This document shows, in pieces, positions 24,662 through 33,680 of a stretch of DNA of 64,000 bases. Source of the DNA: Pseudobdellovibrio sp031428275 (GTDB lineage Bacteria > Bdellovibrionota > Bdellovibrionia > Bdellovibrionales > Bdellovibrionaceae). The stretch lies in NCBI GenBank assembly GCA_031428275.1, contig JANPPC010000008.1, positions 1 to 64,000 of the forward strand. Direction: 5' to 3'. The notes under the pieces are model-generated. The model was given only the letters and a program-made list of their open reading frames with translations. It searched no databases and was not told the origin of the DNA. Made by a program: the position numbers and the translations under genes. The first letter of the stretch is position 1. Each line of letters begins with the position of its first letter.

Positions 24662-25510
24662 ATGAATGAATCTAGTGATGGTATTAACCATTTTACGAAT
24701 CTTGAAGCTAATTTACTAAGCGAAATCTTATGCAATGAGCTTCAAACGAATACTGAGCAGTTTAAAAATTTATTAATGTTAGGCGCGATCTACGTCAATA
24801 ACGAGCGACAAGATAAAGATAAGCTTATTGCTGAAGGCAGCGCATTTCGCGTTCATTCAAAACCCCGACGCTACAACTGTGACTTTCCCTGGAAAGATCT
24901 AATTGTTTTTGAAAATGACTTTTATTTAGTTTTGAATAAACCGTCCGGTGTACCCAGCCATGCGGCCGTCGACAATATTTTAGACAATGCCCTTACGCAA
25001 ACGAGCCAGGCCCGAAATTTTCCGTTATTTATTACCCATCGACTGGATACTTTGACCTCTGGACTAATCGTTTATGCTAAGAAGCCGTCTTTTGCGAAAT
25101 CTTTCAACGTGCAAATGCAACATCGTAAAGTCAGAAAAAAATATGTTGCACTTGTTGAAGGTAACAAAAGTGTTACCGGTAAATTAACTAATTATATGGA
25201 CCCTTCGCCTGGTTCTCCGAAGAGGCTATCTGATAAGCCGGTTGAAGGTTATTCACTTTGTGAACTTGAAATATTAGAACAAAAATTAGTTTCACCGGTT
25301 GTTACTTGGGTACATATTAATTTGCTAACCGGTAGGACTCACCAGATCAGAGCGCAGCTCTCGCATCTGGGCGCACCTATTTTGGGTGATTCACTTTACG
25401 GTTCGAAAACAGATTTTCAAAAGAATGCGATTGCACTTCGCTCGTGTGAAATTGAGTTTTCGTTCAACGATCAGCGCGTAAAATATAAAATAAGTACGGA
25501 TTTCAGCTAA
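24662..25510 (+). CDS. RluA-family RNA pseudouridine synthase
   Basis: The 282-aa protein has an N-terminal S4-like part (about 20-65, GAIYVNNERQ). The catalytic domain has LNKPSGVPSH and then the RluA signature HRLDTLTSGLIVYAKK with the catalytic Asp. LLTGRTHQIRAQLSHLGAPILGD is the C-terminal family block. It converts uridine to pseudouridine in rRNA or tRNA. Which position is modified cannot be told. It overlaps the convergent 200-aa gene at the stop codons. Confidence 0.9.
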   Translation: MNESSDGINHFTNLEANLLSEILCNELQTNTEQFKNLLMLGAIYVNNERQDKDKLIAEGSAFRVHSKPRRYNCDFPWKDLIVFENDFYLVLNKPSGVPSHAAVDNILDNALTQTSQARNFPLFITHRLDTLTSGLIVYAKKPSFAKSFNVQMQHRKVRKKYVALVEGNKSVTGKLTNYMDPSPGSPKRLSDKPVEGYSLCELEILEQKLVSPVVTWVHINLLTGRTHQIRAQLSHLGAPILGDSLYGSKTDFQKNAIALRSCEIEFSFNDQRVKYKISTDFS

Positions 25511-26109
25511 TCACGCTTTCTTTTCAAGATCGAGAAAAGCAAATCGTTTTCAGGCTTCTTGTTCGCTTTCGCTCTATTTTTTTGATTCGCCTGTTTGACT
25601 AATTTTGGAACGAGCGGCTCTTGCGAGGTTTTATTTTTCTTCCGAGGTTCGTTATTAAACAAAGTTGGCCGAGTGGTATCCACTTCATCGTCAAGTTCTT
25701 CTGCTGCTTTTAACCGCGCACGCTTTGCCGCTGCGGTTTCTTTAGTGAGAAGCCCAAATAACGGATTACTTTTTTTAATCTCGCGCAGCACAAGTTTCAT
25801 TTTTTCTTCAAACTCTTCTGTATCGGCCGGCAAGTAAAGCCAATTTTTATTGGCGGGATGATTTTCTAAAAAAGTAAATTTCGCATACACTGTATTCTGC
25901 TTCAGCGGCACAATCGGAAACATGGCCCCGTTCCAGATTTCGAACGGATAATCAATACCCCTATGAACACGCGTCTTACTGGTTTCGATCAAGACCAAAA
26001 CTTGTTTTTCGTGTAAGTAATACGCTTTGCCGCCTAGCAAATTTCGCTGCTCTGATTCTTGCGGCAGTAGTTCTTCGATCCAAGCTAGATTTTGTAATTG
26101 ATTCTGCAT
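25507..26109 (-). CDS. Protein of unknown function with a basic, disordered tail
   Basis: The 200-aa protein has an N-terminal domain (about 1-115) with GGKAYYLHEKQVLVLIE and a Trp/Pro-rich middle. It loosely resembles the TfoX-N/YjbR-type fold, which is a weak guess. The tail (about 125-200) is rich in Lys, Arg, Asn and Gln and may bind nucleic acid. It starts at ATG 26109 and ends tail-to-tail with the pseudouridine synthase gene. Confidence 0.6.
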   Translation of the reverse strand: MQNQLQNLAWIEELLPQESEQRNLLGGKAYYLHEKQVLVLIETSKTRVHRGIDYPFEIWNGAMFPIVPLKQNTVYAKFTFLENHPANKNWLYLPADTEEFEEKMKLVLREIKKSNPLFGLLTKETAAAKRARLKAAEELDDEVDTTRPTLFNNEPRKKNKTSQEPLVPKLVKQANQKNRAKANKKPENDLLFSILKRKRD

Positions 26110-26154
26110 GCTAGAGTTGAATTTATCGCAAAAAAATTAAGCGAGCAAATCTTA

Positions 26155-29100
26155 TCAACCCCTTGTAAACTTCGCGATTGTCGTAATGAGTTCAAGCTGA
26201 TTCAGGGGCTTCGTCAAATGCGCATTGCATCCCGCTGCTTTTGAACGCGCCCGCTCTTCGGCCATTGCGTGGGCGGTTAAAGCGATAACTGGTTTTTTGA
26301 AACCCGCTTCACGTAACGCCTTAGTTGCTTCGTAACCATCCATGCCTGGCATTTGAATATCCATCAGAACAATATCGAACGAATCGCTCATGCCGATCTT
26401 AAAAGCTTCGCGGCCGTTATCAGCCGTCACGATTGTAGCGCCCTGACGCGAAAGCATCAATTCTACTAAAACTAAATTATCGGGCGAATCGTCGGCGACC
26501 AGAATTTTGACTCCCTCAAGCGACGGAAATTCTTGGCTTGGAGCCACGCGCGCAGCTCCACCACTTGAAAAGGCTCTCGAATTTTTTTCGTCTGGTAAAC
26601 CAGCTAAAAACGTAACCACGAATGTACAGCCTTTTCCAAACTGGCAATCTGTAATTTGAATGTCTCCGCCTAATGCATTTGCCAATCGTTTTGATAATGC
26701 TAAACCAAGCCCCGTGCCACCAAATTTTCGTGTGGTGCTGTTGTCGGCCTGCATGAAGGGTTGAAACAAGCGATCTTGCTGTTCTTGATTCATACCGACG
26801 CCCGTGTCTTTAACGTGAACTTCAATTTGAATTCTGCCTTCAGCAACTTTTTTACTTTTGATTAGAAGATTGACCCCACCGTTATCAGTGAATTTAACCG
26901 CATTACCTACGATGTTTAATAAAATTTGGCGAAGGCGCGTTGGGTCTGAAACAATCCGCGAAGCGACGCCTTCTTCAAAACTTGTACGTAAATGAATTTT
27001 CTTTGCGAGCGTACGTTCGCGAAAAACATCCATTACATCATCAATAATTTCTAAGAAAGAAAATTCAATTTTTTCAGTTTCAAGTTTGCCCGATTCTACT
27101 TTAGCTAAATCAAGAATATCATCAATGATACGAGTCAGCGCTTTGCCATTTCTTGAAATAGTATCTAGATATTGCGTACGCTCTTGCTGCGGCAGTTCTC
27201 TGTCACGTAATAAATCGGCAAAGCCAACAATTGCACCCAGCGGAGTACGAATTTCGTGCGACATATTCGCCAAGAAGGCTGACTTCGTATGATTCGATCG
27301 CTCGGCTTCAGCTTTAGCAATGATCAATTCAGCCGCCGTTTGCTTTTGATCGTCGATATCTACGTTGGTACCGAACCACTTGACTGGTTTACCTTGTTCG
27401 TCGAAGGCTGGCACAGCCCGCGTTAAAAACCATCGGTACTGCTGATCTGAGCCTCGTTTGAAGCGATGTTCGATTTCTAAAGGCTTACCGGATGTTAAGG
27501 CCGCTAGATATTTATCCATCGTATCTTGAACGTCTTCCGGGTGAATGATCGAAGTGAAGCCCGAACCCATCGTTTGTTCTTTAGTTAAACCCGAAAATTC
27601 ATACCAACGCGAATTTGCATAATCGACGGCTCCGTCAGGTTTTGATGTCCAAACAATTAACGGCGTTGCTTCCGTGATGGCTTTAAAATTTGTTTCACTA
27701 ACATGTAGCTGCTCTTCAGCATATTTGGTATCGGTCACATCAGAGAAAAAGACCGCAACCCCACCATCTGATTTAGGAAACGCGCGAACCTGCGTCCAAA
27801 CATCTAAAGGCTTGTAGTACTCTAAAAAACTGACCGGAACCCGCTCACTCATAACTTTATGAAATTGCGTCCAGTACTGACTTTGCTTATATTCAGCTAC
27901 CGTTAACCAAAGATCTCGTGGGTCTTTGCCAAGCATTTCTTCACGCTTGAGTCCCGTGATCGGAGTCATATTTTCGTTTACACGAGTGATCTTCCAATCT
28001 TTATCAAAAGAAAAGAAAGCGTCACTCATACTTTCGATGGTGTCGACGACGTCACTTTGCGAAGCTTGAATTTCGTGCTTTGATTTAAGATGATCCGTGA
28101 TATTTGTGGCTTGAATAAGAATACCGTATGGCTGATTGCTCGAATCAAGAATACGTACATAATCAACATTGTAAAACCGATTTTCTAAAACTCCGGGCGC
28201 AGCTTCAACGCTAACTAGCACTTCGGAAACAGTAAAAGTTTTACCGGTGCTTAATACATCTTTCATGATTTCGGGGAATTTAGAACCAGCTAATTCTGAA
28301 TAAACGTCGATCCAACGTTTACCGACGTAATCTCGGGCGCTGACTAAGCCTTTGTAAGTTTCGTTCACCATTTCAAATCTAAAATCCGGCCCCTGCACAA
28401 GAGCTAAACCTAAAGTTGAACTTTCAAAAATAGCAACTAGTTTATTTTTAGCATTCAATAAATCACTAGCGACAATTTCGAGTTCGTTCGCTACGGCAAT
28501 TTCTTTTTGTCTTGCGACAATTTGTTCTGTGACATCTGATATAACCGCTAGAACACCCTCTATTTTTCCTGTGATATCTCGCACGGGTTCGTAAACAAAG
28601 TTTAAAAATAATTCGATTTTTCTACCGTCTGCATCAATATATTCAAATAAAGTTTCACTGCCCTTGAAGGCTTTACCTGTTTGGTAAACTTCATCTAAAA
28701 GTTTTATAAAATCGTGATCAGATGCTTCAGGCAGTACTTCGGCAATTGATTTATTTGCATAGTTTTTTTCTTGCAGAAAATATTTTTCATAACTAGGGTT
28801 CGCAAAACGAATGTGGTGCTTCGGCCCTTCAAGTAAAGCAAGCGGTAACGGCGCCTGAGCGAAAACCAAATTTAATTTCTCTTGCTCGAGCTTCGTTTGC
28901 CGATTTGCTTCTTCTTTTTCTTGGCGCAGCAAGAATTCTTTAGTGGTATCACGAAAAATAAGTACGACTCCGTCGACTCCGCCTTCTTTTGTCAGAATGG
29001 GTGCGGCGCTGTCTTCGATCACGTATTCAGAGCCATCTTTCGAAACTAAAATAGTATGATTAGCTACCCCAACGGTTACGCCTTCACGCAAGACTCGGGC

Positions 29101-29787
29101 GATCGGGTCAAACGCGGGCTTACGAGTTGCCTGATTAATAATGTTGAATACCTCAGCCACAGGCTTGCCGCGGGCGTCGCCTAAGCTCCAACCCGTTAAT
29201 TTTTCGGCCACCGGATTCAGGAAAGTAATTTGCGGAGGCGAACTAGCGTCGGTCGCAACGACTCCGTCACCAATACCGCGTAACGCGGCCTCTAACCATG
29301 ACTGGTTTTGTCGAAGCAGCTTTTCAGTTTTTCGGATTTCGGTTACATCTTGAAAGACGATAATACCTGAAGCCGGTTGGCCGAAAGCAGCCGGCAATTG
29401 CGCTGTGAAAATTTTTACATTAAAAAGACCGGCTCTTGTGCGAATTAGTAATTCTTCACCTTCAATGGTCTCGCCGCGCAGAACGCGTGCTGTCGGCAAT
29501 TCATGCGTTTGTAATTTTTTGCCGTTGATATCCCAAACATCAAACTGAGTTCCGTAAACTTCGTCTGGCTTGTGCTCGGCGTACTCAAAACCCAGAAATT
29601 TTTTTGCAGCAATATTTGAAAACGCCACTTTTTGCGCGGCAAAATCCATTAGAAAAAACGGTTTCGGCAATAAATTAATCGCTTCTAAAAACCATTTGTG
29701 TTGATTTTCAACCTGCTTAAATGCGGCCAGTGACGCATCTTTACGGCCCGCTTTAAAAATACGAGAGAACCATTTTGAAAATGACAT
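26155..29787 (-). CDS. Multi-PAS hybrid sensor histidine kinase
   Basis: The 1210-aa soluble protein is built from about six PAS/PAC units (roughly residues 30-155, 160-285, 310-430, 445-575, 590-705 and 710-830). Next is HisKA with MSHEIRTPLG (His844), then HATPase (NIVGNAVKFTD, KDTGVGM, GGTGLGLALS). A receiver domain (about 1090-1205) follows with VLMDIQMPGMDG (Asp1143) and the conserved TKP Lys. It has no membrane helix. The final Asp passes phosphate to an unknown HPt protein or regulates the kinase itself. It appears monocistronic and may integrate several signals. Confidence 0.9.
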   Translation of the reverse strand: MSFSKWFSRIFKAGRKDASLAAFKQVENQHKWFLEAINLLPKPFFLMDFAAQKVAFSNIAAKKFLGFEYAEHKPDEVYGTQFDVWDINGKKLQTHELPTARVLRGETIEGEELLIRTRAGLFNVKIFTAQLPAAFGQPASGIIVFQDVTEIRKTEKLLRQNQSWLEAALRGIGDGVVATDASSPPQITFLNPVAEKLTGWSLGDARGKPVAEVFNIINQATRKPAFDPIARVLREGVTVGVANHTILVSKDGSEYVIEDSAAPILTKEGGVDGVVLIFRDTTKEFLLRQEKEEANRQTKLEQEKLNLVFAQAPLPLALLEGPKHHIRFANPSYEKYFLQEKNYANKSIAEVLPEASDHDFIKLLDEVYQTGKAFKGSETLFEYIDADGRKIELFLNFVYEPVRDITGKIEGVLAVISDVTEQIVARQKEIAVANELEIVASDLLNAKNKLVAIFESSTLGLALVQGPDFRFEMVNETYKGLVSARDYVGKRWIDVYSELAGSKFPEIMKDVLSTGKTFTVSEVLVSVEAAPGVLENRFYNVDYVRILDSSNQPYGILIQATNITDHLKSKHEIQASQSDVVDTIESMSDAFFSFDKDWKITRVNENMTPITGLKREEMLGKDPRDLWLTVAEYKQSQYWTQFHKVMSERVPVSFLEYYKPLDVWTQVRAFPKSDGGVAVFFSDVTDTKYAEEQLHVSETNFKAITEATPLIVWTSKPDGAVDYANSRWYEFSGLTKEQTMGSGFTSIIHPEDVQDTMDKYLAALTSGKPLEIEHRFKRGSDQQYRWFLTRAVPAFDEQGKPVKWFGTNVDIDDQKQTAAELIIAKAEAERSNHTKSAFLANMSHEIRTPLGAIVGFADLLRDRELPQQERTQYLDTISRNGKALTRIIDDILDLAKVESGKLETEKIEFSFLEIIDDVMDVFRERTLAKKIHLRTSFEEGVASRIVSDPTRLRQILLNIVGNAVKFTDNGGVNLLIKSKKVAEGRIQIEVHVKDTGVGMNQEQQDRLFQPFMQADNSTTRKFGGTGLGLALSKRLANALGGDIQITDCQFGKGCTFVVTFLAGLPDEKNSRAFSSGGAARVAPSQEFPSLEGVKILVADDSPDNLVLVELMLSRQGATIVTADNGREAFKIGMSDSFDIVLMDIQMPGMDGYEATKALREAGFKKPVIALTAHAMAEERARSKAAGCNAHLTKPLNQLELITTIAKFTRG

Positions 29788-29947
29788 TCGAACACGTTAG
29801 CACGAAGCTTTACAGAGTGAAATAGTGCATATAGTACGAAGTGGTTTTATTAACATTGCGCGCAATATTAGCAGAAATGCGGGCTAGTCAATTGTGCCCC
29901 AGTCTATCACTTCAGCTAATCACATGTCGTAGCTGGTCATGACATTT

Positions 29948-30112
29948 ATGAAACAGAAGATAAAAATTCAGGTACCTAGTTTTTCAAATTTTTTTAAACA
30001 AAGGATACTTATGAAAAATACACTCTTTACGTCTTGGTCGACTTACCAGTTAAGCATAAAAAATTCTATATTATTAAACAGCTATGGCCTTACGCTGGTT
30101 AGAAAAAAGTAA
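29948..30112 (+). CDS. Possible small protein (33-54 aa)
   Basis: An open frame of 54 codons starts at 29948. An internal ATG at 30011 has AAGGA five bases upstream and would give 33 residues, the better-supported start. It stops 3 bases before the ATG of the 79-aa gene, so it may act as a coupled leader. No family is recognised. The region 29788-29947 upstream shows nothing but presumed promoter sequence for the two divergent units. Confidence 0.3.
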   Translation: MKQKIKIQVPSFSNFFKQRILMKNTLFTSWSTYQLSIKNSILLNSYGLTLVRKK

Positions 30113-30115
30113 ATC

Positions 30116-30355
30116 ATGTCACCAGCGCGCAGACCAACCCAACCAAAAGCGGCTCGTATGGCTTTCTATACTTTGTTGCTAGCTTTAATCTGCGTAGCTT
30201 TGCCGTTTATTTTAAAAGTTCCCGCTAAACCAGCCTCGGTCGTCAAGGATATTTCTGCCGCTTCAGCCGATGAAACAATTGCCGAGGACGCCTTAAGAAA
30301 CGAAATAAAAAAAAGCGAAGTGGATACTTCGCCTTTTAAGATTAAAACTCATTAA
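30116..30355 (+). CDS. Small single-pass membrane protein
   Basis: The 79-aa protein has a basic N-terminus (residues 1-14), one hydrophobic segment (about 15-34) and an acidic/charged tail. It is probably an inner-membrane protein with its tail in the periplasm. Its Shine-Dalgarno is weak, so translation may depend on the small frame ending 3 bp upstream. Its 3' end contains the terminator of the convergent gene, which makes it less sure. Confidence 0.45.
   Translation: MSPARRPTQPKAARMAFYTLLLALICVALPFILKVPAKPASVVKDISAASADETIAEDALRNEIKKSEVDTSPFKIKTH
30311..30337 (-). terminator. Intrinsic terminator of the 325-aa exported-protein gene
   Basis: On the - strand GGCGAAGT-ATCC-ACTTCGCT (7 Watson-Crick pairs plus a G-U) is followed by a run of eight T. 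It begins 31 bases past the stop of 30368-31345 and overlaps the 3' end of the convergent 79-aa gene. Confidence 0.8.
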
Positions 30356-30367
30356 GTAGAAAAATAC

Positions 30368-31345
30368 TTACGGTGTCTTACATTCAAAGCTTAAGCTACG
30401 CAAGTAAGCTTGCTCTTGCGGAGTCATCATGCTGTTCGTGATAGCCGTCGCTTTCGGCCAGTTAATTACTTTAGGCGCTTCTAAAGCTTTCGCACGAATT
30501 TCTGCTACGGTGTCGCGATACTTTGTTGTTAATTCAACGTAGCTGTTCAGTGGCTCTGGAAAAAAACCGCGCAAGTAATCAGCCGACATTCCAACTTTTT
30601 TTAAATCGTTACCAACAGTCGCCATCACGTTCGTCGAATTTTGGTCTGCAGGTTTTGATCCGGTAAAAACGATCGCGGTTTGGCGACCGCCTTTACAAAA
30701 ACCATTTTGGTGAGCTTTGTAACCGTACTCGATAAATTGAATGTCTAAAGCTTGAAATACGCTTTGAACTAATAAACGAAAGTTTTGATTTTCAGGCAGA
30801 ACCATATTTTTCAAAGACTCGGCTGTTAAGCCTTTTTCTAAGCCTAAAGTGTTCGGCGTTACTTTGACTTGTACCGACGAAATCACTTGTTCTTTGATCA
30901 AAGCCGCAATGGTATCTGGTTTAAGTGCGATTGTGCTAACCGTTGAAATATAGTTTTTTCCTTGAGGTACATCAAGTGTAATTAAAGTATCACCGTATTC
31001 ACGGCTACTGTTCGGCTCAAGGGCTAAATACATACCCGGGCCTGCGTTTACCTTAAAGGTATTGTGGTTATTCAAATCCCAGAACGCACCAGCGCGCGAT
31101 TCAACCAGGGTATTCAGCCAAGCTTCGCGGTTACGATCATTTAAAAAATATCTGTCAATCGTTTTAGTACCATCTGACTGAGTCTGTGTATTCATATTGA
31201 AGTAATGATAAAGACGAGTTTCGCGAGCGAATGTTTTTACATTTTTAGCCACATCACGCTGAACCAGTTGCATAGCCGATTGAGCAAAAACCGATTGCGA
31301 AGCTAAAACAAGAATAATTGAGCTAAATGCATTTCTTAATTTCAT
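30368..31345 (-). CDS. Exported protein with possible ADP-ribosyltransferase-like motifs
   Basis: The 325-aa protein has a Sec signal peptide (cleavage after VFAQ, near residue 22). The mature part starts with RETRLYHYFN, then GAFWDLNN, then GPGMYLALEPNSSREYGDTL. This order (LYH near the start, then G-x-G-x-Y-x-A followed by S and YG) recalls the His/Tyr blocks of the PARP/ART fold. A downstream FIEYG could supply the third motif. No close family is recognised, and the ART idea is inference. Cysteines are few (FCKGG, FECK). AGGAG precedes the ATG. It is monocistronic with a good terminator. Confidence 0.55.
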   Translation of the reverse strand: MKLRNAFSSIILVLASQSVFAQSAMQLVQRDVAKNVKTFARETRLYHYFNMNTQTQSDGTKTIDRYFLNDRNREAWLNTLVESRAGAFWDLNNHNTFKVNAGPGMYLALEPNSSREYGDTLITLDVPQGKNYISTVSTIALKPDTIAALIKEQVISSVQVKVTPNTLGLEKGLTAESLKNMVLPENQNFRLLVQSVFQALDIQFIEYGYKAHQNGFCKGGRQTAIVFTGSKPADQNSTNVMATVGNDLKKVGMSADYLRGFFPEPLNSYVELTTKYRDTVAEIRAKALEAPKVINWPKATAITNSMMTPQEQAYLRSLSFECKTP

Positions 31346-31449
31346 AGACGACTCTCCTAGTTTCTTTTAATTTTCAAAAGGAATACGAAGCAAACGGATG
31401 GCCAGGTCAAAGCCGATTACTTTTGAACTGGTAAACAAGACCAAGCATA

Positions 31450-31488
31450 AATGACAACCCCGTCTAGTTTTTAGACGGGATTGTCATT
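31450..31488 (-). repeat. 17-bp hairpin at the end of the ndh fragment
   Basis: Arms 31450-31466 and 31472-31488 pair along 17 bases with a single mismatch on +, which is a G-U pair on -. It overlaps the stop of the truncated ndh. There is no strong T-run, so it may be a terminator remnant or a recombination scar. Confidence 0.6.
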
Positions 31489-31718
31489 CATAAAGGCAAT
31501 GAGCGAATAGGTACCGCGATATCTGCTGGGTTTAAACCAGCCGTTGCCACTTGATAAAGTAGGGGTTGAAATAAGTGATGATTTTTTTTGTCAATTAAAA
31601 CAATGTGCAAATTTTCGTGCTTCGCTAATGACTTAGCGGCGTTCAGGCCCGCGAAGCCGGCTCCGACGATCAGTACAATTTTTTTTCCGTTTTGTTTTTC
31701 GGGGTGAACGAGTTTCAT
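31488..31718 (-). pseudogene. Truncated type II NADH dehydrogenase (ndh) N-terminal fragment
   Basis: The 76 residues match only the N-terminal FAD-binding part of NDH-2. They include IVGAGFAGLNAAKSL (GxGxxG) and HLFQPLLYQVATAGLNPADIAVPIRS, very close to the family consensus, which usually continues to about 400-440 residues. The frame ends at RSLPL-stop directly in a hairpin, and no further ndh sequence is seen downstream. An internal deletion is the simplest explanation. The start and its Shine-Dalgarno (AAGGAAG) are intact, so a short flavin-fold peptide could still be made. Confidence 0.8.
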
Positions 31719-31928
31719 TTGCTTCCTTTTAGACCTTGGGGAAAATTTCCCGTTTGTTGATCTACGAACGAGTTATAAACACTGTAATGATCGCGCATAT
31801 CTGGCTATACACGCACTGCAATCGATCTGCCGACTGGCTATCATCTTGCAAAAGCTATCCATGAATTAAATAAAAATGAAACTTTTCAATAACGAAATGT
31901 TTCTAGATCTATTAACAAGGAAGGTTTT

Positions 31929-32315
31929 ATGAAAACAATTATCTTACTAGCGTCCGTACTATTATCAACAATGAGCTTTGCTCAAGGTAGCCCCACTCCG
32001 GATAAAGAAGTTGAAGTGAACATCAATGGAGTGTTCGTTCCCGGTTCTTTCGATTCAAACTCTGAAGCTTATGTTGTAGTGAACGGTATTTTTCAAAATG
32101 GCTGCTACAAATGGAGCCGCGCCGATATCAAAAATGTTGATAACTTCAATCACGAAATAAAATCAATTGCTAGCGTTACGCAAGGTATGTGCATTATGGT
32201 ATTGGTACCATTTCAAAAAGATATTCGCCTTGGTAAATTAGCGGTCGGCATGCATACATTAAAATTCTTAAGTGCAGATGGTACTTATTTAGAAAAACAA
32301 GTAACAGTTGAATAA
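31929..32315 (+). CDS. Cassette copy 2, gene A: small exported two-Cys protein
   Basis: The 128-aa protein has a clear signal peptide (cleavage near SFAQ-GS, residue 20). It is the paralogue of the protein at 4437-4832, with the same two mature cysteines (NGCYKW, GMCI) and the KDIRLGKL and DGTYLEK blocks. Conservation of most hydrophobic and Gly positions indicates selection on both copies. AAGGAAGG precedes the ATG. Its stop codon is followed immediately by the TTG of gene B. Function unknown. Confidence 0.8.
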   Translation: MKTIILLASVLLSTMSFAQGSPTPDKEVEVNINGVFVPGSFDSNSEAYVVVNGIFQNGCYKWSRADIKNVDNFNHEIKSIASVTQGMCIMVLVPFQKDIRLGKLAVGMHTLKFLSADGTYLEKQVTVE

Positions 32316-33680
32316 TTGTCATTGAATAAACATCTTGTTATTCTATTAATTACGATTGGGTTTTGGTCTTGTCAAAAACAGGCCGAAATTCAAAACGTCG
32401 AATGGAAGCTAGGCGAATCAGGCGAAAACTTGCAAAAGATTTCAAGCCTTGAACTTACACCAAAGCCTTCCGTTATTTTTTATAAAAACGAGCGAATTGA
32501 ATTCAACCAACAGGCTTTTAGAACTCAGTTGGTGGAAACTTCATTTATTAAAAAAGTCTATGACACGACTGAGCTTAAATCAGCCCAGGCTGTATTCATT
32601 GAGCCTACTACAATCAAATCGAAAAGAATTAAGCCGGCCGTTAGAAATGAAAAACGTTTCGTTGATAAGGTTTCACACGAGGTTTCTCCACTTTATCTGC
32701 GAAACTATAGTACCGAGAACGTTTTGAAGTTGCATAAAGGCGTTTTAGAAGACTTTCAGTCACTCAACTACGAATTAAATGACGGCACATTGTGGAAGGC
32801 CTACTTTTCTGGTCAGCGACTTGTATCAATTGAAAAACAAGGTTCACAGTTTAATGAATTCACAGCCCATATTTACCCCTCAGGTCCGAAACGCAGCTCT
32901 CTCACCGATGTATTACTTAAAGGGCTGCAGTTAAACACCACAGTTTCAAATGATTATGTCTTTGTAGATAGCGAATCTCCGCAAAAAATGACTTCAATCT
33001 TAACTCACTTAAAATTTGATCCGAAAGATGAGCGCTTCGATCAAGTTCAGGTTTTTTACTATCTAGATTACATTCAAGTTTGGATGCGCGAAAATTTATT
33101 GGTGCGCTTTCCCGAAAAATTAAATGCTATCGTCGATGTGGGTTACCCCGATAAAACCAATACAGCTTTTTACTTTCAAAATAAAATTCGCTTTGGCCGA
33201 GGCGATGATGTCGACTACGGAATGTTAGCCAGCGACCCTTCGATTGTCTACCACGAATCATTTCACGCCCTCGTTGATGGCATGGCTCGGCTACCATTTG
33301 AAAAAGAAGGCGGATCCTTAAACGAAGGCTTCGCCGATTTTTTTACCTGCGTAGTTTTAAATCGCCCTTTCCTAGGTGAGGCCGCGTATCTTAAGGGGCC
33401 GTACAAGCGTACGATTCAGTCAGATATTCGACTAAGTGATAAAACGGGCGGTTTGTATCATGATTCGCAAATTCTAAGTAGTCTTCTATGGGAAATCAAA
33501 GAAAAGCTAGGTAAAGAAAAAGCGTTGAAACTAGCGACCGACACGTTGTCGAGGTTAAACCCAAGCAGTGATTTTAACCATTTCAACAAACAAATCATCG
33601 AAGTCATTAGATTAATGCCTGCAAGTGATCAAGAGATCGTAAACCTAATCTTAGCCGCTCGAGGATTCAGTCATGAATAG
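32316..33680 (+). CDS. Cassette copy 2, gene B: thermolysin-like zinc metalloprotease lipoprotein
   Basis: The 454-aa protein begins at a TTG adjoining the stop of gene A; another TTG two codons on is possible. The lipobox is FWSC (Cys19). HESFH at 313-317 and NEGFAD at 336-341 fall at exactly the same residue numbers as in copy 1, again with the 20-residue spacing of thermolysin. VGYPDKTN, GPYKR and TGGLYHDS are also shared. The N-terminal half has diverged much more than the catalytic half, as expected for a propeptide or a substrate-selecting region. Gene C overlaps by 8 bp. Confidence 0.8.
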   Translation: MSLNKHLVILLITIGFWSCQKQAEIQNVEWKLGESGENLQKISSLELTPKPSVIFYKNERIEFNQQAFRTQLVETSFIKKVYDTTELKSAQAVFIEPTTIKSKRIKPAVRNEKRFVDKVSHEVSPLYLRNYSTENVLKLHKGVLEDFQSLNYELNDGTLWKAYFSGQRLVSIEKQGSQFNEFTAHIYPSGPKRSSLTDVLLKGLQLNTTVSNDYVFVDSESPQKMTSILTHLKFDPKDERFDQVQVFYYLDYIQVWMRENLLVRFPEKLNAIVDVGYPDKTNTAFYFQNKIRFGRGDDVDYGMLASDPSIVYHESFHALVDGMARLPFEKEGGSLNEGFADFFTCVVLNRPFLGEAAYLKGPYKRTIQSDIRLSDKTGGLYHDSQILSSLLWEIKEKLGKEKALKLATDTLSRLNPSSDFNHFNKQIIEVIRLMPASDQEIVNLILAARGFSHE

